64,000 nucleotides of DNA from Rhodobacterales bacterium (GCA_002747035.1 PDRZ01000020.1:1-64000), one strand, 5' to 3'. Shown: positions 35,016 to 44,447, counted from the stretch's first letter. Notes: generated by a model not told the origin, from the letters alone. Made by a program: numbers and translations.

Positions 35016-36128
35016 ATGACCAGGTCTGATCCATTCGAGATATTTGTCTCTACCGCCCCCGGCCTTGAACAGCCGCTGCGCGACGAAGCTTTTTCCTGTG
35101 GTTTTCACAATCCCCGCGCCGTGCCGGGCGGGGTCGTGTTGCGGGGGAGGTGGGAGCATGTTTGGCGCGCCAACCTGCGTTTGCGCGGGGCTTCGCGTGT
35201 TTTGGCACGCTTGGGCAGTTTCCGGGTGTTGTACCTGAGCCAGCTGGAACAGCAGGCTGCGGGTTTTCCCTGGTCCGACACGTTGCGCCCGGATGTGTCG
35301 GTGCGGGTTGACGCAACCTGTCGCAAATCCAGGATCAACCATGCCGGAGCGGTGCAACAGCGCATTGAAACCGCCCTGAATGCGCGGGGCATTCCCACCG
35401 ATCCCGATGCCGATCTGCGCCTTTTGGTGCGGATCGAACGGGACATCTGTACGCTTAGCCTCGATACCTCGGGCGAGGCTTTGCACAAGCGCGGCCATAA
35501 ACAGGCGGTGGGCAAGGCGCCTCTGCGTGAAACCATGGCCGCCCTGTTTCTGGCCCAGTGTGGCTATGTCGGGCAAGAGCCCGTGCTTGACCCCATGTGC
35601 GGGTCGGGCACGTTTGTGATCGAGGCCGCGGAAATTGCGCTTGGCCTCGCTCCGGGGCGGGCGCGGAGCTTTGCCTTTGAGCGGCTCTCCACCTTTGACG
35701 CCGCCGCCTTTGCCGCCCTGCGTGACGCTTTGCCTGCGCCCCGGGCTACGGATCTGGCCTTTTACGGTTCGGACCGCGACGCGGGTGCCGTTGACATGGC
35801 CCGCGCCAATGGGGATCGCGCCGGGGTGGGCGGGATCACCCGGTTCACCTGTGCCCCCGTGACCGAATTGCAGCGCCCCGATGGTCCGCCCGGGCTTGTC
35901 ATGGTCAACCCGCCCTATGGGGCGCGGATCGGCAATCGCAAACATCTGATTGGTCTGCATGATCAACTGGGCGCGCGGCTTGGGGCAGAGTTCAGGGGCT
36001 GGCGCGTTGGTCTTGTGACAAGCGACGAGGGCCTTGCCCGCGCCACCCGCCTTCCGTTTTCCGCGCCCGGGCCCCATGTCGCCCATGGTGGGTTGAAAAT
36101 CCGGCTTTACCAGACCGGGCCGCTATAA
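35016..36128 (+). CDS. THUMP-domain class I RNA methyltransferase (RlmL/Trm-like)
   Basis: 370 residues. An N-terminal ferredoxin-like/THUMP region (EIFVSTAPGLEQPLRDEA; LLVRIERDICTLSLDTSGE) is followed by a SAM-dependent Rossmann methyltransferase. The latter has LDPMCGSGTFVIEAA for SAM binding, FYGSDRD, and the catalytic NPPYG typical of N2-guanine or N6-adenine methylation. It resembles the N-terminal half of E. coli RlmL (m2G of 23S rRNA). The last Arg/Lys-rich stretch and the length are normal for alphaproteobacterial versions. Confidence 0.9.
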   Translation: MTRSDPFEIFVSTAPGLEQPLRDEAFSCGFHNPRAVPGGVVLRGRWEHVWRANLRLRGASRVLARLGSFRVLYLSQLEQQAAGFPWSDTLRPDVSVRVDATCRKSRINHAGAVQQRIETALNARGIPTDPDADLRLLVRIERDICTLSLDTSGEALHKRGHKQAVGKAPLRETMAALFLAQCGYVGQEPVLDPMCGSGTFVIEAAEIALGLAPGRARSFAFERLSTFDAAAFAALRDALPAPRATDLAFYGSDRDAGAVDMARANGDRAGVGGITRFTCAPVTELQRPDGPPGLVMVNPPYGARIGNRKHLIGLHDQLGARLGAEFRGWRVGLVTSDEGLARATRLPFSAPGPHVAHGGLKIRLYQTGPL

Positions 36129-36168
36129 AGCGTTACAAGAATCAAATTAGCTGACGGTATGTGTAACG
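36126..36168 (+). repeat. AAAGCG-led hairpin after the RNA methyltransferase
   Basis: TAAAGCG overlaps 7-bp arms CGTTACA (36131-36137) and TGTAACG (36162-36168) around a 24-base loop. It starts at the methyltransferase stop codon. The same TAAAGCG lead precedes other hairpins at 1605, at 5757 (minus strand) and at 58586. A terminator or a dispersed palindrome family is possible. Confidence 0.5.
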
Positions 36169-36251
36169 AAACACTTGCAACGAATCATGCTTCATCCTAT
36201 TTTCGACCATGCGGTCGGGTTAATTCCCGACAGGACCTGAGGAGGCCCCAC

Positions 36252-37457
36252 GTGACTGACGCCTTTATCTGTGATGCCACAAGAACGCCCATTGGCCGCT
36301 ATGGCGGCGGGCTGAGCAGTGTGCGCACCGACGATCTTGCCGCCCATCCCATTGCCGCGCTCGTGGCGCGCAATCCCAGCGTGGATTGGGCCAGTGTCGA
36401 TGACGTGATTTACGGAAGCGCCAATCAGGCGGGCGAAGATAACCGCAACGTGGCGCGCATGGCCGCGCTTCTGGCCGGTCTGCCCACCGATGTGCCGGGC
36501 ACCACGGTGAACCGGCTTTGCGCCTCTGGCATGGATGCCGTCGGCATGGCCGCCCGCGCGATCAAGGCCGGGGATTACGACCTAGCCATCGCCGGTGGGG
36601 TGGAAAGCATGAGCCGCGCGCCCTTTGTGATGCCCAAGGCGACCGCCGCCTTTACCCGCGCCAACGCGGTGTATGACACCACCATCGGCTGGCGCTTTAT
36701 CAACAAGAAGTTGCAGGCGATGTACGGCACCGATTCCATGCCGGAAACCGCCGATAACGTGGCCGCCGATTACAATATCAGCCGCGCCGATCAGGACGCC
36801 TTTGCCGCCCGGTCCCAAGCGCGCTGGGCTGCGGCCCACGCCGCCGGAGTGTTCGCCGATGAAATCACCCCGGTTGAGGTGCCGCAACGCAAAGGCGACC
36901 CAATCGTGGTCGATACAGACGAACACCCGCGCCCGGGCACCGATGTCGAAAAGCTTGGCAAACTCAAAGGGGTGAACGGCCCCGAACTGACCGTGACGGC
37001 GGGCAATGCCAGCGGTGTGAACGATGGCGCGGCGGCGCTGCTGCTGGCCAGCGGCGCGGCGGCGGAAAAGAACGGCCTGACCCCCATGGCCCGTGTCGTG
37101 GGCATGTCGGCGGCCGGGGTGGAACCCCGCGTCATGGGCATTGGCCCGGTCCCGGTCACGCGCAAGGTGCTGGCCCGCGCGGGTCTGACCCTCGACGATA
37201 TGGATGTGATCGAGTTGAACGAAGCCTTCGCGTCTCAGGGGCTCGCCACCCTGCGCGAACTGGGTGTGGCCGACGATGCGGCCCATGTGAACCCCAATGG
37301 CGGTGCCATTGCCATCGGCCACCCGCTGGGCATGTCCGGTGCGCGGCTTGTCATGGCGGCGGCCTATCAATTGAAACGCACGGGTGGGCGCTATGCGCTG
37401 TGTACCATGTGCGTCGGTGTGGGGCAGGGTGCTGCGCTCATTCTGGAACGTGTCTGA
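36252..37457 (+). CDS. paaJ: 3-oxoadipyl-CoA / 3-oxo-5,6-dehydrosuberyl-CoA thiolase
   Basis: A 401-residue thiolase, the usual PaaJ/PcaF length. It carries the nucleophile region [12 protein letters not shown] (Cys near 88), the [19 protein letters not shown] motif with the catalytic His, and the C-terminal [12 protein letters not shown] with the second Cys. It performs the last two thiolytic cleavages of phenylacetate catabolism, giving acetyl-CoA and succinyl-CoA. The start is GTG with GGAGG six bases upstream and an N-terminus [18 protein letters not shown] that matches the family. It leads the rightward paa operon. A pcaF role in beta-ketoadipate breakdown is equally possible. Confidence 0.93.
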   Translation: MTDAFICDATRTPIGRYGGGLSSVRTDDLAAHPIAALVARNPSVDWASVDDVIYGSANQAGEDNRNVARMAALLAGLPTDVPGTTVNRLCASGMDAVGMAARAIKAGDYDLAIAGGVESMSRAPFVMPKATAAFTRANAVYDTTIGWRFINKKLQAMYGTDSMPETADNVAADYNISRADQDAFAARSQARWAAAHAAGVFADEITPVEVPQRKGDPIVVDTDEHPRPGTDVEKLGKLKGVNGPELTVTAGNASGVNDGAAALLLASGAAAEKNGLTPMARVVGMSAAGVEPRVMGIGPVPVTRKVLARAGLTLDDMDVIELNEAFASQGLATLRELGVADDAAHVNPNGGAIAIGHPLGMSGARLVMAAAYQLKRTGGRYALCTMCVGVGQGAALILERV

Positions 37458-37469
37458 GGAGGACGGACC

Positions 37470-38462
37470 ATGTATGCACAAATGATCAAAACCGCGTCGG
37501 ACGGGGTCAAGTCCCGCGATGATATGGACGACGTGGAACGCGCATTTCAGGACAAGATCGACAATGATATCAAGATCGAACCGCGCGACTGGATGCCCGA
37601 GGATTACCGCCGCACCCTGATCCGCCAGATGGGCCAGCACGCCCATTCCGAGGTGGTCGGCCAATTGCCCGAAGGCAACTGGATCACCCGCGCGCCCACG
37701 CTGGAGCGCAAGGCGATCCTGCTGGCCAAGGTTCAGGACGAGGCGGGCCACGGGCTCTACCTCTATTCCGCCGCCGAAACCCTTGGGGTCACGCGGGACG
37801 AACTGGTCGAACTGCTGCACGAAGGCAAGATGAAATATTCCTCGATCTTCAACTATCCGACGCTGAACTGGGCCGATATCGGCGCGGTGGGCTGGCTTGT
37901 GGATGGTGCGGCGATTGTGAACCAGGTGGCGTTGCAGCGCACCTCTTATGGCCCCTATTCCCGCGCCATGATCCGCATCTGCAAAGAGGAAAGTTTCCAC
38001 GCCCGCCAGGGTTACCACGCGATCATGCAAATGGCCTTTGGCACGCCGGAACAGAAACGTCAGGCGCAGGATGCGGTCAACCGCCTCTGGTTCCCGGCGA
38101 TCATGATGTTTGGCCCCAATGACAGCGAAAGCACCCATTCCGAACAATCCATGGCATGGAAGATCAAGGTCAAATCCAATGACGAACTGCGCCAGCAATT
38201 CGTCGATCAGACCGTGCCCCAGATCGAATACCTTGGCCTCGACCTGCCCGACCCGGGCATCAAGTGGAACGAGGAACGCGGCCATTACGACTTCTCCGAT
38301 CCCGACTGGAGCGAATTCTTTGACGTGATCAAGGGCAACGGGCCCTGCAATGTCGATCGCCTGCAAAACCGCGTTTCGGCCTGGGAAGACGGGGCCTGGG
38401 TGCGCGATGGTCTGCTGGCCCACGCGCGCAAGAAAGCGGCACGCAAAATGGCCGCCGAGTAA
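37470..38462 (+). CDS. paaA: Phenylacetyl-CoA 1,2-epoxidase, catalytic subunit
   Basis: A 330-residue ferritin-like di-iron monooxygenase subunit. Metal-ligand motifs are visible as [12 protein letters not shown] and [16 protein letters not shown]. It forms the epoxidase core with PaaC and makes the ring-1,2-epoxide of phenylacetyl-CoA. Length and sequence are typical. It lies 12 bases after the thiolase with GAGGA in front of the ATG. Confidence 0.96.
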   Translation: MYAQMIKTASDGVKSRDDMDDVERAFQDKIDNDIKIEPRDWMPEDYRRTLIRQMGQHAHSEVVGQLPEGNWITRAPTLERKAILLAKVQDEAGHGLYLYSAAETLGVTRDELVELLHEGKMKYSSIFNYPTLNWADIGAVGWLVDGAAIVNQVALQRTSYGPYSRAMIRICKEESFHARQGYHAIMQMAFGTPEQKRQAQDAVNRLWFPAIMMFGPNDSESTHSEQSMAWKIKVKSNDELRQQFVDQTVPQIEYLGLDLPDPGIKWNEERGHYDFSDPDWSEFFDVIKGNGPCNVDRLQNRVSAWEDGAWVRDGLLAHARKKAARKMAAE

Positions 38463-38509
38463 CCTGAACTTCCGGTGCCAAGGGCGCCGATCCTGAGGAG
38501 GAAATCCCA

Positions 38510-38794
38510 ATGAACAATGAATGGCCCCTGTGGGAAGTCTTCATCCGCGGCCAGCATGGCCTGAGCCACCGCCACGTCGGTTCGCTGCATGCGCCCGACG
38601 CCGAAATGGCGATCAAGAACGCGCGCGACGTTTATACGCGCCGCAACGAAGGTGTCAGCATCTGGGTGGTTGAAGCGCGCCACATCTCGGCCACCGCGCC
38701 GGGCGACAAGGGCCCGTTATATGACCCCAGCGAATCCAAGGTTTATCGCCACCCGACCTTTTTCGACATTCCCGAAGAAGTGGGGCATATGTGA
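38510..38794 (+). CDS. paaB: Phenylacetyl-CoA epoxidase subunit B
   Basis: 94 residues, the standard size. WPLWEVFIRGQHGLSHRHVGS is the family start pattern, and the remainder (NARDVYTRRNEGVSIWVV) also fits. It is a small bridging subunit that holds PaaAC heterodimers together. It ends in TGATG overlap with paaC and is preceded by GAGGAGG. Confidence 0.95.
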   Translation: MNNEWPLWEVFIRGQHGLSHRHVGSLHAPDAEMAIKNARDVYTRRNEGVSIWVVEARHISATAPGDKGPLYDPSESKVYRHPTFFDIPEEVGHM

Positions 38795-39561
38795 TGGCGG
38801 ACGTGGACAAGGATATGCTGCTGCAATTCCTGCTGCGGCTGGGGGACAATACCTTGGTGCTTGGCCACCGTGTGTCCGAATGGTGCGGGCATTCGCCGGT
38901 GCTGGAGGAAGACATCGCGCTGGCCAACACCGCGCTGGACCTGATCGGTCAGACCCAGCTCTGGCTCGGCTATGCGGCCGAGGTACAGGGGGTGGGTAAA
39001 ACCGCGGATGATCTCGCCTTCCTGCGCGATGCCTGGGATTTCCGCAACGTGCTTCTGGTCGAATTGCCGAATGGAGATTTTGGCCGCACCCTGATGCGCC
39101 AGTTTCTGTATGACGCCTGGGCCTCGATCCTGTTGGGGCACCTGCAGAAATCCACCGACAAAACGGTGGCCGAAATCGCCGAAAAAGCAAGCAAAGAGGT
39201 GGCCTATCACGTGGAACGTTCCGGCGACACGGTTGTGGGCCTGGGCGACGGCACCGAAGAAAGCCATGCCAGGATGCAGGCCGCGCTTGACTATCTCTGG
39301 CCCTATGTAGGTGAGATGTTCGAAAGCGATGAGGTGGACGCCGCCATGGTCGCCGCCGGGGTCGCCCCCGATCCGGCCAGCCTGCGCGAAGACTATGACG
39401 CGCTGGTGGCCAGGGTGCTGGGCGAGGCCACGCTGACAATTCCCGACGGGCGTTTTGCCCACAAGGGAGGGCGCACGGGGCGGATGCATACTGAACATCT
39501 GGGCCATATGCTGACCCATATGCAATGGCTGCAGCGGGCCTATCCCGGCGCAAACTGGTGA
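38794..39561 (+). CDS. paaC: Phenylacetyl-CoA epoxidase subunit C
   Basis: A 255-residue ferritin-fold structural partner of PaaA that has lost the di-iron site in the family. Conserved segments: LRLGDNTLVLGHRVSEWCGH near the N-terminus, DLIGQTQLWLGYAAEVQG, YHVERSGDTVVGLGDGTEESH, and the end HLGHMLTHMQWLQRAYPGA. ATG 38794 overlaps the paaB stop. The gap to paaD (67 bases) is the largest within the paaABCDE block and contains a perfect palindrome. Confidence 0.94.
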   Translation: MADVDKDMLLQFLLRLGDNTLVLGHRVSEWCGHSPVLEEDIALANTALDLIGQTQLWLGYAAEVQGVGKTADDLAFLRDAWDFRNVLLVELPNGDFGRTLMRQFLYDAWASILLGHLQKSTDKTVAEIAEKASKEVAYHVERSGDTVVGLGDGTEESHARMQAALDYLWPYVGEMFESDEVDAAMVAAGVAPDPASLREDYDALVARVLGEATLTIPDGRFAHKGGRTGRMHTEHLGHMLTHMQWLQRAYPGANW

Positions 39562-39582
39562 TCTGATCGGCCACGGGCACCA

Positions 39583-39606
39583 CACGAATTTTAGCTAAAA
39601 TTCGTG
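39583..39606. promoter_or_regulatory. 24-bp perfect palindrome between paaC and paaD
   Basis: CACGAATTTTAG / CTAAAATTCGTG is perfectly self-complementary over 24 bases and AT-rich in a GC-rich operon. It could be an operator or an mRNA hairpin that sets paaD-paaE levels. It has no T-run after it, so a plain terminator is unlikely. Confidence 0.6.
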
Positions 39607-39628
39607 ACCCCGCGGGAAGGAGAGGACA

Positions 39629-40090
39629 ATGGCAAATCCAAGCGTGGAACAGGTTTGGGACTGGCTTGACGCTGTGCCCGACCCGGAAATTCCGGTGATT
39701 TCTCTGGTGGATCTCGGCATCATCCGTGATGTCGGATATGACGGCGACACTCTTGTCGTGACCGTCACGCCCACCTATTCCGGGTGCCCGGCCACGTCGA
39801 TCATCAACATGGACATCGAAACCGCCCTGCGTGGTCATGGGGTGGAGAAGCTGGAATTGAAACGTCAGCTCTCCCCGGCTTGGACCACCGATTGGCTTAC
39901 CGACAAGGGCGCGGCCAAGCTTGAAAAATACGGCATTGCCCCGCCTCGTCCCGCCGGGGGGCCCGAACGCTGTCCGCGTTGTCATTCCACCAATCTCGAA
40001 AAACAGAGCCAGTTCGGTTCAACCCCCTGCAAGGCGGCTTGGCGGTGCAAGGACTGCCTTGAACCCTTTGACTATTTCAAGTGCATATAG
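39629..40090 (+). CDS. paaD: PaaD, Fe-S maturation protein of the epoxidase
   Basis: 153 residues. The N-terminal MIP18/DUF59 domain has DPEIPVISLVDLGIIRDV and TPTYSGCPA with its reactive Cys. The C-terminal zinc-ribbon-like part has CPRCHS, CKAAWRCKDC and FKC, the PaaD-specific Cys pattern. It is thought to assemble the metal centre of the epoxidase or of PaaE. Spacing to paaE is 12 bases. Confidence 0.93.
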   Translation: MANPSVEQVWDWLDAVPDPEIPVISLVDLGIIRDVGYDGDTLVVTVTPTYSGCPATSIINMDIETALRGHGVEKLELKRQLSPAWTTDWLTDKGAAKLEKYGIAPPRPAGGPERCPRCHSTNLEKQSQFGSTPCKAAWRCKDCLEPFDYFKCI

Positions 40091-40102
40091 GGAGGAGACC
40101 CC

Positions 40103-41176
40103 ATGGCACAATTCCACGATCTGGAAGTTACCGACATCCACAAAACCATCCGCGACGCGGTGGTTGTGACGCTGAAACCCGTCAACGGCGCGGCGTCCGA
40201 ATTCGATTTTACCCAAGGCCAATACCTGACTTTCCGCCGCGACTTTGACGGCGAAGAGCTGCGCCGCTCCTATTCGATCTGTTCGGGCAAACAGGAGGGT
40301 ATCCTGCAGGTGGGGATTAAACGGGTCGAGGGCGGCGCGTTTTCCACCTGGGCCAACGAAGAGCTTGCCGTGGGCGACACACTCCAGGCGATGCCCCCCA
40401 TGGGCGGCTTCTTCACCCCGCTGGATGCCGCGCAATCCAAACAGTATCTCGGCTTTGCCGGTGGGTCGGGCATTACCCCGGTTCTGTCGATCATCAAAAC
40501 CACGCTCGAGGCGGAACCCGGTTCCTCTTTCACGCTGGTCTATGCCAACAAGGGTGTCAGCACGATCATGTTCCGCGAGGAGCTGGAGGATCTGAAAAAC
40601 ATCTATATGGGCCGCTTCAACGTGATTCATATCCTTGAAACCGACGCGCAGGACATCGACCTGTTCACCGGCCTCGTCACCGAAGAGAAATGTGCCGCCC
40701 TGTTCAAAACCTGGATTGATATCGAACATGTGGACACCGCCTTTATCTGTGGCCCGGAACCGATGATGCTTGGTATCGCCTCGGCCCTGCGCGCCCATGG
40801 GCTGGACGATGCACAGATCAAATTCGAACTCTTCGCCAGCGCCCAGCCGGGCCGCGCGAAACGTAAAACGGTCAGCACCGATGCCGCCAGCACCGCCAAT
40901 CAGGCGACCGTGGCCGTGACGCTTGACGGTGCGACCCAGACGATCCAGACGGCCAAGGATGTCACCCTCCTCGACGCCGCCCGGGAAAACGCGATGGATG
41001 CGCCCTATGCCTGCAAGGCCGGGGTCTGTTCCACCTGCCGCTGCAAGGTGCTTGAAGGCGAAGTGGAAATGGTCGCCAACCACGCGCTTGAGGATTACGA
41101 GGTGGAAAAGGGCTATGTCCTCTCCTGCCAGACCTTCCCCGTTACCGACACCGTCGTTGTCGATTTCGATCAGTAA
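40103..41176 (+). CDS. paaE: Phenylacetyl-CoA epoxidase reductase subunit
   Basis: A 357-residue iron-sulfur flavoprotein that feeds electrons from NADPH to the di-iron site. Domains in order: FAD-binding with RRSYSICSGKQ; NAD(P)-binding with GGSGITPVLSI and FICGPEPMM; then a C-terminal plant-type 2Fe-2S ferredoxin with CKAGVCSTC (C-x4-C-x2-C) and a fourth Cys in LSCQTFP. Full length, with GGGAGGA upstream. Confidence 0.95.
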   Translation: MAQFHDLEVTDIHKTIRDAVVVTLKPVNGAASEFDFTQGQYLTFRRDFDGEELRRSYSICSGKQEGILQVGIKRVEGGAFSTWANEELAVGDTLQAMPPMGGFFTPLDAAQSKQYLGFAGGSGITPVLSIIKTTLEAEPGSSFTLVYANKGVSTIMFREELEDLKNIYMGRFNVIHILETDAQDIDLFTGLVTEEKCAALFKTWIDIEHVDTAFICGPEPMMLGIASALRAHGLDDAQIKFELFASAQPGRAKRKTVSTDAASTANQATVAVTLDGATQTIQTAKDVTLLDAARENAMDAPYACKAGVCSTCRCKVLEGEVEMVANHALEDYEVEKGYVLSCQTFPVTDTVVVDFDQ

Positions 41177-41188
41177 GGAGCGCAGGCC

Positions 41189-41950
41189 ATGACCGAAGAA
41201 ATGAGCATCGAAAGCTATCTGTCCCAGGGCGGCGTTCTGACCAATCCCACCAACGTGCCGCCACGCTATCGCGCCGAGCTGATGAAGCTGATGGCCACGT
41301 TCGTGGATTCCGAACTGGCCGGGGCGGCGGGATTTGCCGACGTGATCAACGCCGGTCCGGGCATCAAGGAACGGATCGCCGCCGCACGGATCGTGCTGGA
41401 AAAAACCGACCATGCCGACAAGGTTCTGTCGATCATGGGCGATTTCGGGGCGGATACGGCGCGCTATGCCAACCACCACCCGTGGACCGCCCGACTGCCC
41501 CGCGACGCCGATATCGGCACGGCGCGCGGCGATCATGACATGCGTCTGGCCGTGTTCAACTATCCTTTGCAAGGGTGGGGCGACGCGGTGGTGATGAACC
41601 TGCTGATGGGCCTCGCTGTCGGGGAACAGATGAGGGATTTCAGCAAGGTCAGCTATCAACCCCTCGCTGCGGCCTTCCGCGAAATCGCGCCGGTGGAACA
41701 ACGTCACGCCGAACTGGCCGCCGAAGGGTTGGAGCGCCTGCTGGAAACCGGTGACAAGATGAGCCTTCAGGCAAGCGTCGATTACTGGGCACCGCGCGTC
41801 GCGGCCAGCTTTGGCACCGGGGGGGCGGACCGGTTGGAGGCGTTGAAGGCCATGGGCCTGCGCCATACCGGAATGGACGAGATGCGCGCGGCCTGGGCTG
41901 CGTCTGCGGCGTCGCTGCTTTCGGGGCTTGGCCTGTCGCTGAATGCGTGA
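41189..41950 (+). CDS. Ferritin-like phenylacetic acid catabolic family protein, extra operon member
   Basis: 253 residues, helical, with ELAGAAGFADVINAGPGIKERIAAARIVLEKTDHADKV near the start (here split: ELAGAAGFADVINAGPGIK, then RIVLEKTDHAD). It belongs to the PaaA/PaaC-like ferritin fold group but is not paaA or paaC, both of which are present. Acidic and His residues (EKTDHAD, EQRHAELAAEG) could form a di-iron site. It lies 12 bases after paaE with AAGGAG upstream, so it is co-expressed. Relatives occur beside paa genes in Rhodobacteraceae as far as I recall. Its reaction is unknown. Confidence 0.75.
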   Translation: MTEEMSIESYLSQGGVLTNPTNVPPRYRAELMKLMATFVDSELAGAAGFADVINAGPGIKERIAAARIVLEKTDHADKVLSIMGDFGADTARYANHHPWTARLPRDADIGTARGDHDMRLAVFNYPLQGWGDAVVMNLLMGLAVGEQMRDFSKVSYQPLAAAFREIAPVEQRHAELAAEGLERLLETGDKMSLQASVDYWAPRVAASFGTGGADRLEALKAMGLRHTGMDEMRAAWAASAASLLSGLGLSLNA

Positions 41951-42045
41951 AACAACCGGCCACCGCGCGGTCTGTTTACGATTGCGCGGAGGGATAAAGA
42001 CATCTTGGCGGTGCCGCCTTGGTGCCGCCCCGATGCGCGAAAGTC

Positions 42046-42096
42046 ACCCCCCCGATTCGGGGGTCCGGGCCAAGTGTTAAAGGCCAAGTGTTAAAG
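42046..42096. repeat. GC hairpin plus exact 14-bp tandem repeat
   Basis: ACCCCC...GGGGGT (42046-42064) is a terminator-like stem. Next to it, GGCCAAGTGTTAAA occurs twice in perfect tandem (42069-42082 and 42083-42096). The TetR stop codon (TAA on the minus strand, 42093-42091) lies inside the second unit. The convergent genes end here. Confidence 0.6.
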
Positions 42097-42687
42097 CCCC
42101 CGAACCCCGGTCAGGGTGAGGGTGGAAACCGTCGCCGCATACTCTTCGCGCGCACCCGTATCCGCGCCGGGATTCCACATGTAGAACCAATTCAACATGC
42201 CAAAGACCGACATGGTCGCGGCCCGCAGTTTGCCCGCGTCTCTGCGAAACACATCCGGCGCGATATCGCATAGGATGTCGGACAGAAACTGAACCATATC
42301 CCGTTGATACCCAACAAGAATTTTCTGCTGCTCGGCGGGCAGGGCACCAAGCCCCGAGCTTTGTATCCGGTGCTCGTCATCGGCCCCCTGATAGGCCATA
42401 AGGATCTCCAGAACCACGGCGCGCAACGTGTCCTCGGGGCTTAACCCCGTGACATCCACCCCGCAGACCCGGTTCCGCAGCTCAAGCAGATAGGTTTCAA
42501 GGATGTCGAACAACAACGCATCCTTGCTGTCATAATAGTGGTAGATATTGGCCTTGGAGATGCCGCACTCACGGGCAAGAAGAGACATGGACGCGCGGTC
42601 AAACCCCTGATCTGCAAAAACTTTTGCCGCAGATTTCAGGATCTGACCGCGCTTTTGATCATAGTCTTTTGCAATGGATCTGGCCAC
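42091..42687 (-). CDS. TetR/AcrR family regulator of the paa cluster
   Basis: 198 residues. The N-terminal helix-turn-helix is SMSLLARECGISKANIYHYYDSKDALL (about 32-58, key segment ISKANIYHYY). The ligand domain includes RNRVCGVD and EHRIQSSGLGALP. TetR proteins beside paaK genes usually act as phenylacetyl-CoA-sensing repressors (PaaR type), which is the best reading here. It is the last gene after paaG-paaI-paaK, with 5 bases to paaK. A candidate operator lies in the paaG/paaZ divergent gap. Confidence 0.85.
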   Translation of the reverse strand: MARSIAKDYDQKRGQILKSAAKVFADQGFDRASMSLLARECGISKANIYHYYDSKDALLFDILETYLLELRNRVCGVDVTGLSPEDTLRAVVLEILMAYQGADDEHRIQSSGLGALPAEQQKILVGYQRDMVQFLSDILCDIAPDVFRRDAGKLRAATMSVFGMLNWFYMWNPGADTGAREEYAATVSTLTLTGVRGL

Positions 42688-42692
42688 GCCCG

Positions 42693-44003
42693 TTACCCTT
42701 TTTCGCGGCTGTCGATCACACGTACCGCCTTGCCCTGGCTGCGCTCAACCTCTCCCGGATTACCAACGATGATTTCGGCCGAAACCCCGATTATGTCCTT
42801 GATCCGCTTGGTCAACATGCGCGCGGCGGCGGTTTTGGAGAGCTCATCCACAGCGTCCAGGTTGGCCTCGACAAATACCCGCATCGCGTCCATCCGGCCC
42901 GAGGTGAACAGCTCGATCTGGAAATGCGGGGCAACGCCACCAGTGGCCATTACCTGTTCTTCAACCTGTGTCGGGAAGACATTGACGCCACGCAGAATGA
43001 TCATGTCGTCACTGCGTCCGGTGATCTTTTCCATGCGCCGCATCGAGCGCGCCGTGCCGGGCAAAAGCCGGGTCAGGTCGCGGGTGCGATAGCGGATCAT
43101 CGGCAAGCCTTCCTTGGTCAGCGTGGTGAATACCAGCTCGCCCATTTCACCATCTGGTAAGACTTCCCCAGTAGAAGGATCAATGATTTCGGGCAGGAAA
43201 TGATCCTCCCAAATTACCGGACCATCCTTGGTTTCAACGCATTCATTGGCCACGCCCGGGCCCATGATTTCGGAAAGACCGTAAATATCGACCGCGTGCA
43301 TGTCGAACGCCTGTTCCACTTCGTTGCGCATCGCATCGGTCCAGGGTTCGGCCCCAAAAACGCCCACGGCAAGCGAACTTTCACGCGGGTCAAGGCCAAT
43401 CTTATGATATTGCTCAAGAATATTGAGCATATAGGAGGGTGTAACCATGATCCCGTCGGGTTTGAAATCTTCGATCAACCCGACCTGTTTCCCGGTCTGG
43501 CCGCCCCCCATGGGGACCACGGTGGCACCAAGCCGTTCGATCCCGTAATGGGCACCCAGCCCGCCGGTGAACAGGCCATAGCCATAGGCGTTATGCACCA
43601 TGTCGCCTTTGCGCAGCCCCGCGGCGCGCAAGGACCGTGCCAGCAAATCGGCCCAGTTGTCGATGTCGCCCTTGGTGTATCCGACCACGGTCGGCTTGCC
43701 GGTGGTGCCGGACGAGGCGTGTAGCCGGATGATCTCTTCCCGTGGCACGGCGAACAGGCCAAAGGGATAGTGGTCGCGCAGGTCGTTCTTGTAGGTGAAC
43801 GGGAATTTCGCAATATCCCCAAGGGTTTGCAGGTCATCCGGATGCACACCCGCGTCGTCGAACCGGGCCTTGTACATGGGGACATTGTCATAGGCATGGC
43901 GCACCGACCACTTCAGCCGGTCCAGCTGAAGGCTGCGAATTTCGTCGATAGATGCGATCTCGATCGGGTCAAGATCGGATGGTTTCGGCGTCAGGTCTTT
44001 CAT
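42693..44003 (-). CDS. paaK: Phenylacetate-CoA ligase
   Basis: 436 residues, the normal length. The AMP/P-loop motif is ASSGTTGKPTVVGYT, then YGLFTGGLGAHYG, and the adenylate-forming region YGLSEIMGPGVANECVE. The C-terminal lid has GRSDDMIILRGVNVFPTQVEE. It activates phenylacetate with ATP and CoA, the first step of the pathway. It is three bases from paaI in the leftward operon. Confidence 0.96.
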   Translation of the reverse strand: MKDLTPKPSDLDPIEIASIDEIRSLQLDRLKWSVRHAYDNVPMYKARFDDAGVHPDDLQTLGDIAKFPFTYKNDLRDHYPFGLFAVPREEIIRLHASSGTTGKPTVVGYTKGDIDNWADLLARSLRAAGLRKGDMVHNAYGYGLFTGGLGAHYGIERLGATVVPMGGGQTGKQVGLIEDFKPDGIMVTPSYMLNILEQYHKIGLDPRESSLAVGVFGAEPWTDAMRNEVEQAFDMHAVDIYGLSEIMGPGVANECVETKDGPVIWEDHFLPEIIDPSTGEVLPDGEMGELVFTTLTKEGLPMIRYRTRDLTRLLPGTARSMRRMEKITGRSDDMIILRGVNVFPTQVEEQVMATGGVAPHFQIELFTSGRMDAMRVFVEANLDAVDELSKTAAARMLTKRIKDIIGVSAEIIVGNPGEVERSQGKAVRVIDSREKG

Positions 44004-44006
44004 GGA

Positions 44007-44447
44007 TTATTCCTCCCCTTCCTGTTCGTCAAAAAGCGTGCCTTTGATGGCGCGGGACATCCCGCGGAATTCAGCGATAAGCACGTTGTCCTGATTGGTG
44101 ACGGTGACATCATAAATCCCGCTGCGCCCGGTCAGCGACACTTCCACCGCTTCGGCGCGCAGCCGGTCGCCCAACCGTCCGGGGGCGATGTAGCTGATCA
44201 CGTTATGCTGGGCGACAGTGGCTTGGTTGCGGCTGTTGCAGGCAAAGGCAAAGGCGCTGTCGGCCAGCGAGAACGTGATGCCGCCATGACAGATGCCGTG
44301 CCCGTTGGTGTGCTGCGGGACCACCGTCATTTCCAACACGGCGCGGCCCGCGTCGATTTCCGCGATTTCCATGCCCAGCCATTGGCTGGCCCTGTCGCCG
44401 GCCCACATGGCATCGGCGGATTTTCTGGCACGGTCCTGCGGGGTCAT
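44007..44447 (-). CDS. paaI: Hydroxyphenylacetyl-CoA thioesterase
   Basis: A 146-residue hot-dog thioesterase. The catalytic loop GHGICHGGITFSLADSAFAF contains the HGG and the conserved Asp. It hydrolyses dead-end ring-hydroxylated or epoxide-derived CoA esters and so recovers CoA. Its start overlaps the paaG stop by 4 bases (ATGA). Confidence 0.93.
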   Translation of the reverse strand: MTPQDRARKSADAMWAGDRASQWLGMEIAEIDAGRAVLEMTVVPQHTNGHGICHGGITFSLADSAFAFACNSRNQATVAQHNVISYIAPGRLGDRLRAEAVEVSLTGRSGIYDVTVTNQDNVLIAEFRGMSRAIKGTLFDEQEGEE

